Positions 43,691 through 52,102 of a DNA stretch of 64,000 bases are shown here, one piece after another (positions within the stretch are counted from its first letter, which is position 1; each line of letters starts with the position of its first letter). Position numbers and translations under genes: made by a program. The notes below the pieces were generated by a model. That model did not search any database, had not been told where the DNA came from, and saw nothing but the letters and a program-made list of their open reading frames with translations. The stretch is from a virus. The stretch is taken from positions 1 to 64,000 of the IMG/VR virus record IMGVR_UViG_3300028394_000044; one strand, written 5' to 3'.

Positions 43691-45025
43691 ATGTTTCTTT
43701 CCGAAAATCTACAAAAAAAGTGGGCACCTGTTCTAGAACATGCTGACCTACCAAAAATTACTGATCCATATAAGCGTGCTGTTACAGCCGTTATTTTGGA
43801 AAATCAGATCCAAGCAATGCAAAAAGACGCTGGTTATTTAACAGAAGCTGTACCTACAAACGCTTCTGGTACCGGTGGTTTTGGTGGTGCTGACGCTCAA
43901 AACGGCGGTCCAGTAGCCGGTTTCGATCCAATCCTTATTAGCTTGGTTCGCCGTTCATTGCCTAATTTGATTGCTTATGACGTTTGCGGTGTACAACCAA
44001 TGACTGGTCCTACAGGCATGATCTTTGCAATGCGTTCAATGTATGCAACTGACCGTACTACAGCTACTGGTACAGAAGCATTCTACAACGAAGCTAATAC
44101 TGCTCATTCTGGTGTTTCCAATTCTGTCCAACAAACATTGGCATTGAAAGGTTCTACTTCTGACCGTGCATATGGTGTCTTTGATGCTAACACGGCCGCT
44201 GCTATGGCTACAGCTACTGCTGAAAACTTGACACCACTTGAAATGGGTTTCAGCATTGAGAAAGTTACAGTTACTGCAAAGACACGTGCTTTGAAGGCTG
44301 AATACTCAATGGAACTTGCACAAGATTTAAAAGCAGTTCACGGTCTAGACGCTGAAACAGAATTGTCTAACATTCTGTCTTCTGAAATTCTTGCTGAAAT
44401 TAACCGTGAAGTTCTGCGTACAATCTACACAGTTTCTAAAGTTGGTTGCAAAGTTGGTACAACTACTGTTGGTACATTCGACTTGGACACTGACTCTAAC
44501 GGTCGTTGGATGGTTGAAAAAGTTAAAGGTTTGGCTTTCCAAATCGAACGTGAAGCTAACCAAATTGCTAAATTGACTCGTAGAGGTAAAGGCAATACAT
44601 TGATCTGTTCTTCTGACGTAGCTTCTGCTTTGGCAATGGCTGGTTTGTTGGACTATCAATCTGCATTGCAGAGCCAAGTTAACTTGACAGTTGACGATAC
44701 AGGTAACACATTTGCTGGTACATTGTTCGGTCGTATCAAAGTGTATATTGATCCATATTTCCCAACAGGCGCAACTTCCGAGTTCGCAGTTGTTGGTTTC
44801 AAAGGTTCTAATGCATATGATGCTGGTCTGTTCTATTGCCCATACGTTCCTTTGCAAATGGTTCGCGCAGTTGACACTAACACCTTCCAACCAAAAATTG
44901 GTTTCAAGACACGTTACGGTCTAGTTGCTAATCCATTCGCTGAAGGTACTGCTGCTGGTCTTGGTGCGTTGAATGCTACTGCAAACAACTACTATCGCGC
45001 ATTTAAGATTACAAACATTATGTAA
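43691..45025 (+). CDS. gp23: Major capsid protein gp23
   Basis: 444 residues (T4: 521). LQKKWAPVLEHADLPKITDPYKR, LIRRSLPNLIAYDVCGVQPMTGPTG-like (RRSLPNLIAYDVCGVQPM) and FSIEKVTVTAKTRALKAEYSMELAQDLKAVHGLDAE are diagnostic. The LTE-A junction at residues 50-53 marks the gp21 cleavage that removes an N-terminal propeptide of 52 residues. The gene ends YYRAFKITNIM. Codons are enriched in C-ending and other preferred forms, as expected for the most abundant virion protein. A strong terminator follows. Confidence 0.96.
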   Translation: MFLSENLQKKWAPVLEHADLPKITDPYKRAVTAVILENQIQAMQKDAGYLTEAVPTNASGTGGFGGADAQNGGPVAGFDPILISLVRRSLPNLIAYDVCGVQPMTGPTGMIFAMRSMYATDRTTATGTEAFYNEANTAHSGVSNSVQQTLALKGSTSDRAYGVFDANTAAAMATATAENLTPLEMGFSIEKVTVTAKTRALKAEYSMELAQDLKAVHGLDAETELSNILSSEILAEINREVLRTIYTVSKVGCKVGTTTVGTFDLDTDSNGRWMVEKVKGLAFQIEREANQIAKLTRRGKGNTLICSSDVASALAMAGLLDYQSALQSQVNLTVDDTGNTFAGTLFGRIKVYIDPYFPTGATSEFAVVGFKGSNAYDAGLFYCPYVPLQMVRAVDTNTFQPKIGFKTRYGLVANPFAEGTAAGLGALNATANNYYRAFKITNIM

Positions 45026-45055
45026 TCAAAACCTCCGTTAAGAGAGGTACTTTAG

Positions 45056-45083
45056 AGGGAGATCGAAAGGTCTCCCTTTTTTT
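45056..45083 (+). terminator. Strong intrinsic terminator after capsid gene
   Basis: Nine-base stem AGGGAGATC (45056-45064) with 45069-45077 (one G-T pair), GAAA tetraloop, then a seven-T run. Confidence 0.93.
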
Positions 45084-45086
45084 GTA

Positions 45087-45094
45087 TATAAATA
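45087..45094 (+). promoter_or_regulatory. T4-type late promoter, unusually close to start codon
   Basis: Exact TATAAATA three bases after the terminator T-run. The next ATG is at 45100, about where late transcription should begin, so the transcript would have almost no leader. Confidence 0.6.
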
Positions 45095-45099
45095 TACAC

Positions 45100-45633
45100 A
45101 TGACTACAGCAATATCAACAACACCAATTAATCAGAATTTTCTTCACCCAAATAAGTTCCAGATGAACTTTGCTCGGTTGCCAGATATGCAATTCTTTTG
45201 TCAGTCTGTAAACGTACCTGGTATTTCATTAGGTGAAATTTCCGTACCTACTCCTTTCGTTGAAATGTATTCTCCGGGGGAAAAGGCAATTTATGATATA
45301 TTAAATGTAACTTTTGCTATTGATGAAGATATGCAATCATGGTTAAAAATACATGATTGGATTCGTGCTATGACGTTTCCGGAAGACTTTGACCAGTACA
45401 AACAACTGGGTAGATTATCTAGCAAAATAAGTAATCCAGCGGCGCCACAATTCTCAGATGCAACTTTAACGATACTTTCTTCAGCTTACACGCCCAATAT
45501 AAGATTCAAATTTACTAATTTGTTTCCTACTTCTCTTTCTTCTTTTGTACTAGCTACGGCAGATAGCCCACAATCAATATTAACTGCCGATGTATCGTTC
45601 AGATTTACTTATTATACTATTGACAAATTTTGA
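45100..45633 (+). CDS. Tail tube-like / tail completion protein (gp3 position)
   Basis: 177 residues from the ATG at 45100; a start at 45082 would lie in the terminator T-run and upstream of the promoter, so I reject it. NQNFLHPNKFQMNFARLPDMQFFCQSVNVPGISLG and FAIDEDMQSWLKIHDWIRAMTFPEDFDQY show the tube-fold pattern shared by gp19, gp54 and tail-terminator proteins. T4-like marine phages have a gp3-type tail completion protein at this point between gp23 and uvsY, and the size fits T4 gp3 (176). The alternative is gp54 (tube initiator), which I consider less likely by position. Confidence 0.72.
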   Translation: MTTAISTTPINQNFLHPNKFQMNFARLPDMQFFCQSVNVPGISLGEISVPTPFVEMYSPGEKAIYDILNVTFAIDEDMQSWLKIHDWIRAMTFPEDFDQYKQLGRLSSKISNPAAPQFSDATLTILSSAYTPNIRFKFTNLFPTSLSSFVLATADSPQSILTADVSFRFTYYTIDKF

Positions 45634-45659
45634 TAAATGATGTAAACTCCTAGAAGGAG
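45620..45659 (+). promoter_or_regulatory. uvsY promoter with overlapping SD-sequestering hairpin
   Basis: TTGACA (45620-45625), 17-base spacer, TAAACT (45643-45648). The -35 lies in the end of the preceding gene. Right after it, CTCCT (45647-45651) can pair with AGGAG (45655-45659) over an AGA loop, hiding the uvsY ribosome-binding site. Initiation at about 45655 would leave out the CTCCT arm. Confidence 0.5.
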
Positions 45660-45667
45660 ATTTTGTA

Positions 45668-46102
45668 ATGACTAAACTTGATGAACTAATGACAGAATGG
45701 AGTAAAGACTCCCAGATTGACCGTACCGAACCAGGTAAGGCTCTAATTGACATATCCAAACTACACTCGAAATACCTGAATATTCTTTCTAGACATAAGT
45801 TATTGTCTAAAGAAGCTGAGTTCAGATTTAATAAAATGAAGAAAATTAAATGGGAATATTATACAGGTAAAATGGGAGATGATGATCTAAAGAAATATGG
45901 TTGGACTCCTTTTCCTTTTGTACTCAAATCTGACATTGCTACATATATGGATGCTGATGATGATTTGAATAAACATCTAGCAAATAAAATGGTGCATGAA
46001 GAGATTGTAGATAGTTGTGAGCTTATAATGAAAGAATTACATAGCAGAACTTTTCAATTAAAATCATTCATAGATTGGGAGAGGTTCATTCAGGGTGTAT
46101 GA
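45668..46102 (+). CDS. uvsY: Recombination mediator UvsY
   Basis: 144 residues (T4: 137). LDELMTEWSKDSQIDRTEPGKAL, LLSKEAEFRFNKMKKIKWEYYTGKM and KYGWTPFPFVLKSDIATYMDAD are strongly conserved in UvsY. It loads UvsX recombinase onto gp32-coated single-stranded DNA. Its neighbour uvsW overlaps its stop, a pairing conserved in T4-like phages. Confidence 0.93.
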   Translation: MTKLDELMTEWSKDSQIDRTEPGKALIDISKLHSKYLNILSRHKLLSKEAEFRFNKMKKIKWEYYTGKMGDDDLKKYGWTPFPFVLKSDIATYMDADDDLNKHLANKMVHEEIVDSCELIMKELHSRTFQLKSFIDWERFIQGV

Positions 46103-47564
46103 TGTAATAGTACATAAAGTAAATGAAGCGTTTGTTAGTATAGAATGTGAAAGAAGTTTAGCTCAAGAAGTTTCTGACCATTTTACATTTTACGTACCAA
46201 ACCACCAATTTACTCCAGCGTTCCGTAATCGATTATGGGATGGTAAAATTAGACTTCTAGATTTAAGGTCAAATCAAATATATTATGGTTTGTTGCCTTA
46301 CCTAGAAAAGTTTTGTATTGATAGAGAATACAAAATTCATTTTGACCGTGATGTGAATGTTACAGAAAACATTTCACTTAAAGAGGCAAAAGACTTTATT
46401 GCTACATTAAATTTACCAACTAACTTGGAACAAAGAGATTATCAAATTGAATCTTTTGTTCATGCAATTCGTAATAAGAGGGTTTTGTTGTTGTCACCAA
46501 CTTCTTCAGGTAAATCTTTTATTCAATATCTGATTATTAGGCACATACAAACGCAGTGTAAAAAAGGCTTGATGATTGTTCCACGTACATCATTAGCTGA
46601 ACAAATGTATACCGATTTTGCTTCTTATGGATACGATTCGGAAAAATATTGTCATAGACAATATGCAGGTAAGGATAAATTTACAGACAAGTTTTTGACA
46701 ATAACAACTTGGCAATCCATATACACCTTACCTAAAGAATATTTTGAACAATTTGATTTTGTTCTTGGTGATGAAGCACATGAATTCAAAGCAAAATCTT
46801 TGACTACAATTATGTCAGGACTTGAGAATACAAAATATCGTATTGGTTGCACCGGAACTTTAGATGGTACTCAAACCCACAAACTAATGCTTGAAGGTTT
46901 GTTTGGTCCTGTATTGAAAGTTATTACCACCAAAGAATTGATGGATAAAAATTATGTTGCAGATTTCAAAATTAAATGTTTGATTTTAAAATATCCAAAA
47001 GAAATATGTTCAGAAATAAAAAAACTAGACTATCATGGAGAGATTGACTACATAGTTAAGAACACTGCTAGAAATAACTTCATTAAAAATTTATCACTAT
47101 CACTCAAAGGCAATAGTCTTATTTTGTTTCAGTTGGTAGAAAAACATGGTAAAGAGTTATATAGAATCATTGATGCGGAAAAAAATAGCAGAAAAGTATT
47201 TTTCGTATATGGTGCAACAGATGTTCAAGTTAGAGAAGATGTTCGTAGAATTGTGGAAAAAGAAAATGATGCAATTATTGTTGCGTCTTATGGTACCTTT
47301 TCTACTGGGGTTAATATTAGGAATCTTCACAATGTTATTTTTGCAAGTCCTTCTAAATCAAGAATCAGAAACTTGCAATCCATCGGAAGAGGTTTACGAA
47401 AAGGCGATAACAAATCACAAGCAATATTATTTGATATAGCTGACGATTTCAGAATAGGTAAACATAAAAACTTTACATTGAATCATTTCATCGAAAGAGT
47501 TAAGATTTATGAAGAAGAAAAATTCACTTACAAATTTTACCCTATAGAGTTAAAAAATGGATAA
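46095..47564 (+). CDS. uvsW: DNA/RNA helicase UvsW
   Basis: 489 residues (T4: 503) with a GTG start overlapping the uvsY stop; there is no in-frame ATG nearby. Superfamily 2 motifs: motif I SPTSSGKS (134-141), motif II DEAH (226-229), motif III GCTGTL, and motif VI QSIGRGLRKG. The N-terminal part has the WDGKIRLLD region of UvsW, and LEQRDYQIES is the Q-like motif. UvsW unwinds R-loops and branched DNA, switching T4 from origin-dependent to recombination-dependent replication. Confidence 0.95.
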   Translation: MYDVIVHKVNEAFVSIECERSLAQEVSDHFTFYVPNHQFTPAFRNRLWDGKIRLLDLRSNQIYYGLLPYLEKFCIDREYKIHFDRDVNVTENISLKEAKDFIATLNLPTNLEQRDYQIESFVHAIRNKRVLLLSPTSSGKSFIQYLIIRHIQTQCKKGLMIVPRTSLAEQMYTDFASYGYDSEKYCHRQYAGKDKFTDKFLTITTWQSIYTLPKEYFEQFDFVLGDEAHEFKAKSLTTIMSGLENTKYRIGCTGTLDGTQTHKLMLEGLFGPVLKVITTKELMDKNYVADFKIKCLILKYPKEICSEIKKLDYHGEIDYIVKNTARNNFIKNLSLSLKGNSLILFQLVEKHGKELYRIIDAEKNSRKVFFVYGATDVQVREDVRRIVEKENDAIIVASYGTFSTGVNIRNLHNVIFASPSKSRIRNLQSIGRGLRKGDNKSQAILFDIADDFRIGKHKNFTLNHFIERVKIYEEEKFTYKFYPIELKNG

Positions 47565-47949
47565 CATTCAAATTATTAGATTACGTGACGGTGAAGATAT
47601 TATTGCTAACATAGCAAAGTCTGACCATAGTGTGTTTCACCTTACTAACCCAATGTCACTTTTTCATAAAAGAATGTCTGAAGGTAGAATGGTAGTCTTT
47701 ATGACACCTTGGTTACCTATTGAGATAATTGAAATAAACGAAGCTAAGATATTCTGTAATGAGGTTCTTACTCTTATTGAACCTAAGAAATCTATGACAG
47801 AGTATTACACCAAGGCAGTTGCTGAGATGAATGAGAATCTTGAACACTTGGAAGAAAACATCACAGCGTATGATGAGATGGAAGAAGATGAAGAACCATC
47901 AGAACAACTACCAGTTATTGAAGATGTAAAAGATAAAGTAATACATTAA
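47557..47949 (+). CDS. Small Sm-like conserved phage protein
   Basis: 130 residues, start overlapping the uvsW end. The N-terminal 70 residues (IQIIRLRDGEDIIANIAKSD then MVVFMTPWLPIE) have the strand pattern and L.DG..I...I motif of Sm/LSm folds. The C-terminus is an acidic tail (YDEMEEDEEPSEQLPVIED). The gene follows uvsW in several T4-like marine phages. RNA binding is suggested by the fold guess but is unproven. Confidence 0.6.
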   Translation: MDNIQIIRLRDGEDIIANIAKSDHSVFHLTNPMSLFHKRMSEGRMVVFMTPWLPIEIIEINEAKIFCNEVLTLIEPKKSMTEYYTKAVAEMNENLEHLEENITAYDEMEEDEEPSEQLPVIEDVKDKVIH

Positions 47950-48024
47950 AATGCAACACTAGTGATTGTACAGAGACTTTCTCCTTTTGTCAAGCACTAT
48001 TTGAGGCAATATTGAAAATAATAT

Positions 48025-48053
48025 TTGATTTAAATTATGAAACGTGATACAAT
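48025..48053 (+). promoter_or_regulatory. sigma70-type promoter directly upstream of gp55
   Basis: TTGATT (48025-48030), 17-base spacer, TACAAT (48048-48053). The start codon of gp55 begins seven bases after the -10 box. The 110-base gap upstream (47950-48059) has no gene. Confidence 0.6.
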
Positions 48054-48059
48054 AGATTT

Positions 48060-48668
48060 ATGAATGAAACACTTGCCCCAGAAAAACTAGTAATGTCCAA
48101 ATCAAAACACTATGTCAATAATGCAGATTTTCTAATTGCATTAAATGAATATAATCAAACTTGTGAAAATTGTAGAGCTACAGGTAAAACTGAGCCTAAT
48201 ATTCCAAATTATATTGGCGAATGTTTTCTGAAAATTGCTACACACTTATCCCGCAAACCAAATTTTATATCATATTCATTCCGTGAAGAAATGATTGGTG
48301 ATGGTATTGAAAACTGTATGATGTATTTTAGAAATTTCGATCCTTCAAAATCTTCTAATCCTTTTGCTTATTTTACACAGATTATTTACTTTGCTTTTCT
48401 AAGAAGAATACAAAAAGAGAAAAAGCAATTATATTTAAAATATAAAGCTACTGAACAATTTGGTCTTCTTGGCGAAGGTGAAATGTATGAAGACGTTGAC
48501 GGTAATATGAAACAATTTGTACTTTATGATAATATTTCAGAATTTATCCATACGTTTGAAGAAAAGAAAGCGGCAAAGAAGAAAACAAAGACTAAAGGAC
48601 TTGACAAATTCATAGAACCTGATATAATTGAAGAATTGATATTACCAGAAGATAGTGAAGAGTTATGA
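48060..48668 (+). CDS. gp55: Late sigma factor gp55
   Basis: 202 residues (T4: 185). MSKSKHYVNNADFLIALNEYNQTCE, PNYIGECFLKIATHLSRKPNF and NPFAYFTQIIYFAFLRRIQKEKKQLYLK are the conserved core; the last block corresponds to sigma region 2, which binds the TATAAATA box. A C-terminal LIEELILPED-like tail (IIEELILPEDSEEL) fits the clamp-binding epitope position by which T4 gp55 contacts gp45. No Shine-Dalgarno sequence precedes the ATG. Its presence explains the late promoters on the left of the window. Confidence 0.93.
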   Translation: MNETLAPEKLVMSKSKHYVNNADFLIALNEYNQTCENCRATGKTEPNIPNYIGECFLKIATHLSRKPNFISYSFREEMIGDGIENCMMYFRNFDPSKSSNPFAYFTQIIYFAFLRRIQKEKKQLYLKYKATEQFGLLGEGEMYEDVDGNMKQFVLYDNISEFIHTFEEKKAAKKKTKTKGLDKFIEPDIIEELILPEDSEEL

Positions 48669-49126
48669 TGAAAATTGGATTTACTTGCTCAACATTTGAT
48701 TTGTTTCATGCAGGTCACATTATGATGTTGAAAGATGCTAAAGAAAAATGTGGGTATCTGATTGTCGGGTTACAAACAGATCCAACAATTGACCGAGAAG
48801 AAAAGAATAAACCTGTACAGTCCGTATTTGAACGATTTATTCAACTTGATGCGTGTAAGTACGTAGATGAAGTTGTCGTTTATGCTACAGAAAAAGAATT
48901 ATTGGATATTCTTCAGTCGTATCATATTGACGTTCGTATTATTGGTGAAGAGTATCAAGATAAAATATTTACTGGCAAAGAACTTGATATTGAAACTTAC
49001 TACAACAAACGTAGACATAGTTTTTCCACTACAGAATTACGTAAAAGAGTACAAGAAGCAGAATCGTTGAAATCAGCTAAAAACGATGATATGCGAATTG
49101 CCTCAGTTAAAAACGATAAGTGGTGA
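48665..49126 (+). CDS. Cytidylyltransferase-like nucleotidyltransferase
   Basis: 153 residues, ATGATG start overlapping the gp55 stop. It has the nucleotidyltransferase HxGH motif (FHAGH, residues 14-18), preceded by GFTCSTFDLF, and the distal RHSFSTTELRKRV (an (S/T)(S/T)-motif) of the glycerol-3-phosphate cytidylyltransferase family. These enzymes make CDP-glycerol or related activated alcohols; the phage substrate is not known. Activated sugar-alcohols could feed DNA or surface modification, given the glycosyltransferases downstream. The last 15 residues (KNDDMRIASVKNDKW) come from a duplicated copy of the gp47 start. Confidence 0.85.
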   Translation: MMKIGFTCSTFDLFHAGHIMMLKDAKEKCGYLIVGLQTDPTIDREEKNKPVQSVFERFIQLDACKYVDEVVVYATEKELLDILQSYHIDVRIIGEEYQDKIFTGKELDIETYYNKRRHSFSTTELRKRVQEAESLKSAKNDDMRIASVKNDKW

Positions 49127-49127
49127 T

Positions 49128-50195
49128 ATGCGAATTGCCTTAATAAACGATACACATGCAGGCGCACGTGGAGATAGCTTACTCTTCAATGAATTCTTTT
49201 TTAAATTCTGGGAAGGCACATTTTTTCCCTACTTAAAAGAAAATAACATTAAACACATTGTTCATTTGGGTGATGTTGTTGATCGCCGTAAGTTTATAAA
49301 CTATGTAATTTTAAATCAATGGAGAACACGTTTCTTTGATGTACTACAGCGTGAAGGCATCACAATGGATGTTATCGTTGGCAATCATGATGTTACATTC
49401 AAAAATACAAATGAAATTAATGCAATGCATGAATTGTTTGACCATTACACAAATATTCAAGTATTGATAGCACCGAAATTAAATAATTACGATGGTCTTG
49501 ATGTGCTGATGGTTCCATGGATTAACTCTGGCAACTATGAACAATCAATGGAAGAACTTAGCACAACTTCTGCACAAGTTGCATTTGGACATTTTGAAAT
49601 TGCTGGCTTTGAAATGGATAGAGGCAATATATCACATTCAGGTTTAGATAGAAAAGTTTTTGATAAATTTGACATGGTTTTGTCTGGTCACTTCCATCAC
49701 AAATCTACAGATGGTACAATTTACTATCTTGGTAATCAATATGAAATCACTTGGGCAGATCATGAAGATACTCGCGGGTTCCATGTGTTTGATACGACAA
49801 CAAGAGACTTGACATTTATTCAAAATCCCAATAAAATATTTTATAAAGTTTCATATGATGATTCTGTGCAAGACTTTTCTTCGTGGAAAAAATATGACTA
49901 TTCGCAACACAAAAATACATATGTTAAAATTGTTGTAGTCAATAAACAAAATTCATACATGTTTGATTATGTTATAGATGCAATGTACAAGGCACAAGTT
50001 GCTGATATTGCTATTGTTGAAGACTACACGGATATCTCTATAGAAGATGATGAAGAATTGGTAAATCAAGCTGAAGATACAATGACAATTCTTGCCAAAT
50101 ATATTGATGGATTGACAGTTAATGTCGATTCGACTAAACTCAAAAATTTAATGCGTGAGTTATATGTCGAATCTTTGAATACAGAAATTGAATGA
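49128..50195 (+). CDS. gp47: Recombination nuclease subunit gp47 (SbcD/Mre11-like)
   Basis: 355 residues from the ATG at 49128 (T4: 339). Phosphoesterase motifs: NDTHAG (Asp8, His10), HLGDVVDRR (47-54), GNHD (85-88) and SGHFHHK. Manganese-dependent nuclease that works with gp46 to resect ends for recombination-dependent replication. A longer in-frame opening at 49086 exists only because of the junction duplication and is rejected. The gp46 start overlaps its stop (ATGA). Confidence 0.94.
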   Translation: MRIALINDTHAGARGDSLLFNEFFFKFWEGTFFPYLKENNIKHIVHLGDVVDRRKFINYVILNQWRTRFFDVLQREGITMDVIVGNHDVTFKNTNEINAMHELFDHYTNIQVLIAPKLNNYDGLDVLMVPWINSGNYEQSMEELSTTSAQVAFGHFEIAGFEMDRGNISHSGLDRKVFDKFDMVLSGHFHHKSTDGTIYYLGNQYEITWADHEDTRGFHVFDTTTRDLTFIQNPNKIFYKVSYDDSVQDFSSWKKYDYSQHKNTYVKIVVVNKQNSYMFDYVIDAMYKAQVADIAIVEDYTDISIEDDEELVNQAEDTMTILAKYIDGLTVNVDSTKLKNLMRELYVESLNTEIE

Positions 50196-51904
50196 TTATA
50201 TTTAAAACTATTCGGTACAAGAACTTTCTGAGTACTGGTAATTATTTTACAGAAATAAAATTGAATGGTAGTACTAATACGTTGGTTATTGGTACAAATG
50301 GTGCTGGCAAAAGTACTATGCTTGATGCGTTATGTTTTGGTTTGTTTGGGAAACCTTTTCGTAATATCAATAAGCCACAACTTATGAACAGTATCAATCA
50401 AAAAGATTGTGTTGTTGAAATTGAACTTTCTATAGGTACAAAAGAGTATAAAATTGTACGTGGTATAAAGCCAAATGTGTTTGAAATTTATCTAGATGGT
50501 GAGTTATTAAATCAAGATGCCGCAGTAAAAGACTATCAAGAACATTTGGAAAAATTTATTCTCAAATTGAATTATAAATCATTTACACAAATTGTAATTC
50601 TTGGTTCAGCATCATTCGTTCCTTTTATGCAATTATCATCTTCTGATCGCCGTGCAATTATTGAAGATTTGCTTGATATTCAAATCTTTTCTACCATGAA
50701 CACAGTATTAAAAGACAAAGTTGCAATCAATAAAGAAGCAATCAATAATAATAAGCACGATACAAATTTGTTTACTACTAAGCATGATATGCAAGAATCT
50801 CATATTGAGGTTTTAAAACAAAACAACAATGAGATGATTGTAAAAAAAGAATCTGAAATTGCCACAATCATGTTACAGATTAAAAATGTGAATAGCATTA
50901 TTGCAGAATTGAACACAGAAGTTTCTGAGTTACAGGGTAGTATTAATGATAAAGATAGTGTTAATGCTAAACTCAAAAAATTGAATCAGTTTGAAACTCA
51001 GATCGAGTCTAACCTTTCAAAACATAAAAAAGATATTAACTTTTTTGAGAACAATGATGATTGTCCAACTTGCCGTCAAGCAATTAACCAAGAATTCAAA
51101 AATACACAAATAAAAGAACTTGGCAGTAAAATAGAAAAGTTTGCTGAAGGCTTATCAAAACTTGAAATTGATATTATTGAGCAACAGAATAAATTGAATG
51201 TTATTCAAGAGATTACTTCGGATATACACAGTAAACAAGTTAGTATTGCCTCCAATACAACAACAGTAATACAGTCTACCAATTATATTACTAAACTTCA
51301 AAAAGAAATTATTGAGTTGAGTGGTACAAAAGAAGATTTAAGATCCGAGACTGATAAGTTGGATAAGTTAAAAACTTCACTGTTAAATTTGGAAGAGACA
51401 AAGAAACAATTATTTGATGAAAAAACGTACTTAGAGGCAGCATCATTATTGCTGAAAGATTCTGGAATAAAAACAAAAATTATCAAACAGTATTTGCCAG
51501 TAATTAATAAATTGGTAAATAAATATTTGGCTACACTAGATTTCTTTGTTAACTTTAACCTTGATGAATCATTTAAAGAAACTATCAAGTCTCGTCACCG
51601 AGATGAGTTTAGCTATGCATCTTTTAGTGAAGGTGAAAAACAACGTATCGATATGGCTCTGATGTTAACTTGGCGCGCTGTTGCTAAGTTGAAGAACTCT
51701 ACGAATACGAATCTTCTTATTTTGGATGAGGTGTTTGACTCTTCACTAGATAATAATGGTACAGAATATTTAATGAGCATTTTGCAGATGCTTGAAGATG
51801 TTAACTTGTTTGTCATTTCTCATAAGGGTGATATTCTACAAGATAAATTTAGGTCTGTATTACGTTTTGAAAAAGTTAATAATTTTAGTAGGATAGCAAC
51901 ATGA
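50192..51904 (+). CDS. gp46: Recombination nuclease subunit gp46 (SbcC/Rad50-like)
   Basis: 570 residues (T4: 560). Walker A GTNGAGKST (34-42), zinc-hook CPTC (about 291-294) in the middle of a long coiled coil, ABC signature SFSEGEKQR (about 477) and Walker B LLILDEVFDSS (about 507). ATPase that, with gp47, processes double-strand ends. In T4 the complex is required for host DNA degradation and recombination-dependent replication. Complete by all motifs. Confidence 0.95.
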   Translation: MIIFKTIRYKNFLSTGNYFTEIKLNGSTNTLVIGTNGAGKSTMLDALCFGLFGKPFRNINKPQLMNSINQKDCVVEIELSIGTKEYKIVRGIKPNVFEIYLDGELLNQDAAVKDYQEHLEKFILKLNYKSFTQIVILGSASFVPFMQLSSSDRRAIIEDLLDIQIFSTMNTVLKDKVAINKEAINNNKHDTNLFTTKHDMQESHIEVLKQNNNEMIVKKESEIATIMLQIKNVNSIIAELNTEVSELQGSINDKDSVNAKLKKLNQFETQIESNLSKHKKDINFFENNDDCPTCRQAINQEFKNTQIKELGSKIEKFAEGLSKLEIDIIEQQNKLNVIQEITSDIHSKQVSIASNTTTVIQSTNYITKLQKEIIELSGTKEDLRSETDKLDKLKTSLLNLEETKKQLFDEKTYLEAASLLLKDSGIKTKIIKQYLPVINKLVNKYLATLDFFVNFNLDESFKETIKSRHRDEFSYASFSEGEKQRIDMALMLTWRAVAKLKNSTNTNLLILDEVFDSSLDNNGTEYLMSILQMLEDVNLFVISHKGDILQDKFRSVLRFEKVNNFSRIAT

Positions 51905-52101
51905 CAAAAAAATATGATGAAGACTTAATTCCATTGCAGTCTCATTTTGAAGGTAATAAAATGGCAACTGTTTATTTTGAAAAAGATGGTGGTTTTGTTG
52001 TTTTGTTGTCCGATGAAGATTCTGGTTTTAGAGATAAACAGTTTTTCGATAATGAAAATAAAGCAGAAGATTATGCTGAAAATTGGGTACTAGGAATATA
52101 A
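51901..52101 (+). CDS. Small conserved hypothetical protein
   Basis: 66 residues, ATGA overlap with gp46. Reads ATVYFEKDGGFVVLLSDEDSGFRDKQFFDN then AEDYAENWVLGI, a strand-strand-helix layout that recurs in short phage proteins next to gp46 in marine T4-like phages. Function unknown. Confidence 0.6.
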   Translation: MTKKYDEDLIPLQSHFEGNKMATVYFEKDGGFVVLLSDEDSGFRDKQFFDNENKAEDYAENWVLGI

Positions 52102-52102
52102 T

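Noticed and set aside
44345-44890. 181-codon minus-strand frame inside the capsid gene
   Set aside because: The sense frame is unmistakable gp23 with strong codon bias, which leaves the opposite frame open by chance.
45082-45099. Earlier start for the gp3-like gene
   Set aside because: It would lie in the terminator T-run and in front of the late promoter.
49086-49127. Longer N-terminus for gp47
   Set aside because: The extra residues come from the out-of-frame duplicated junction, and the family starts at MRIALINDTH.
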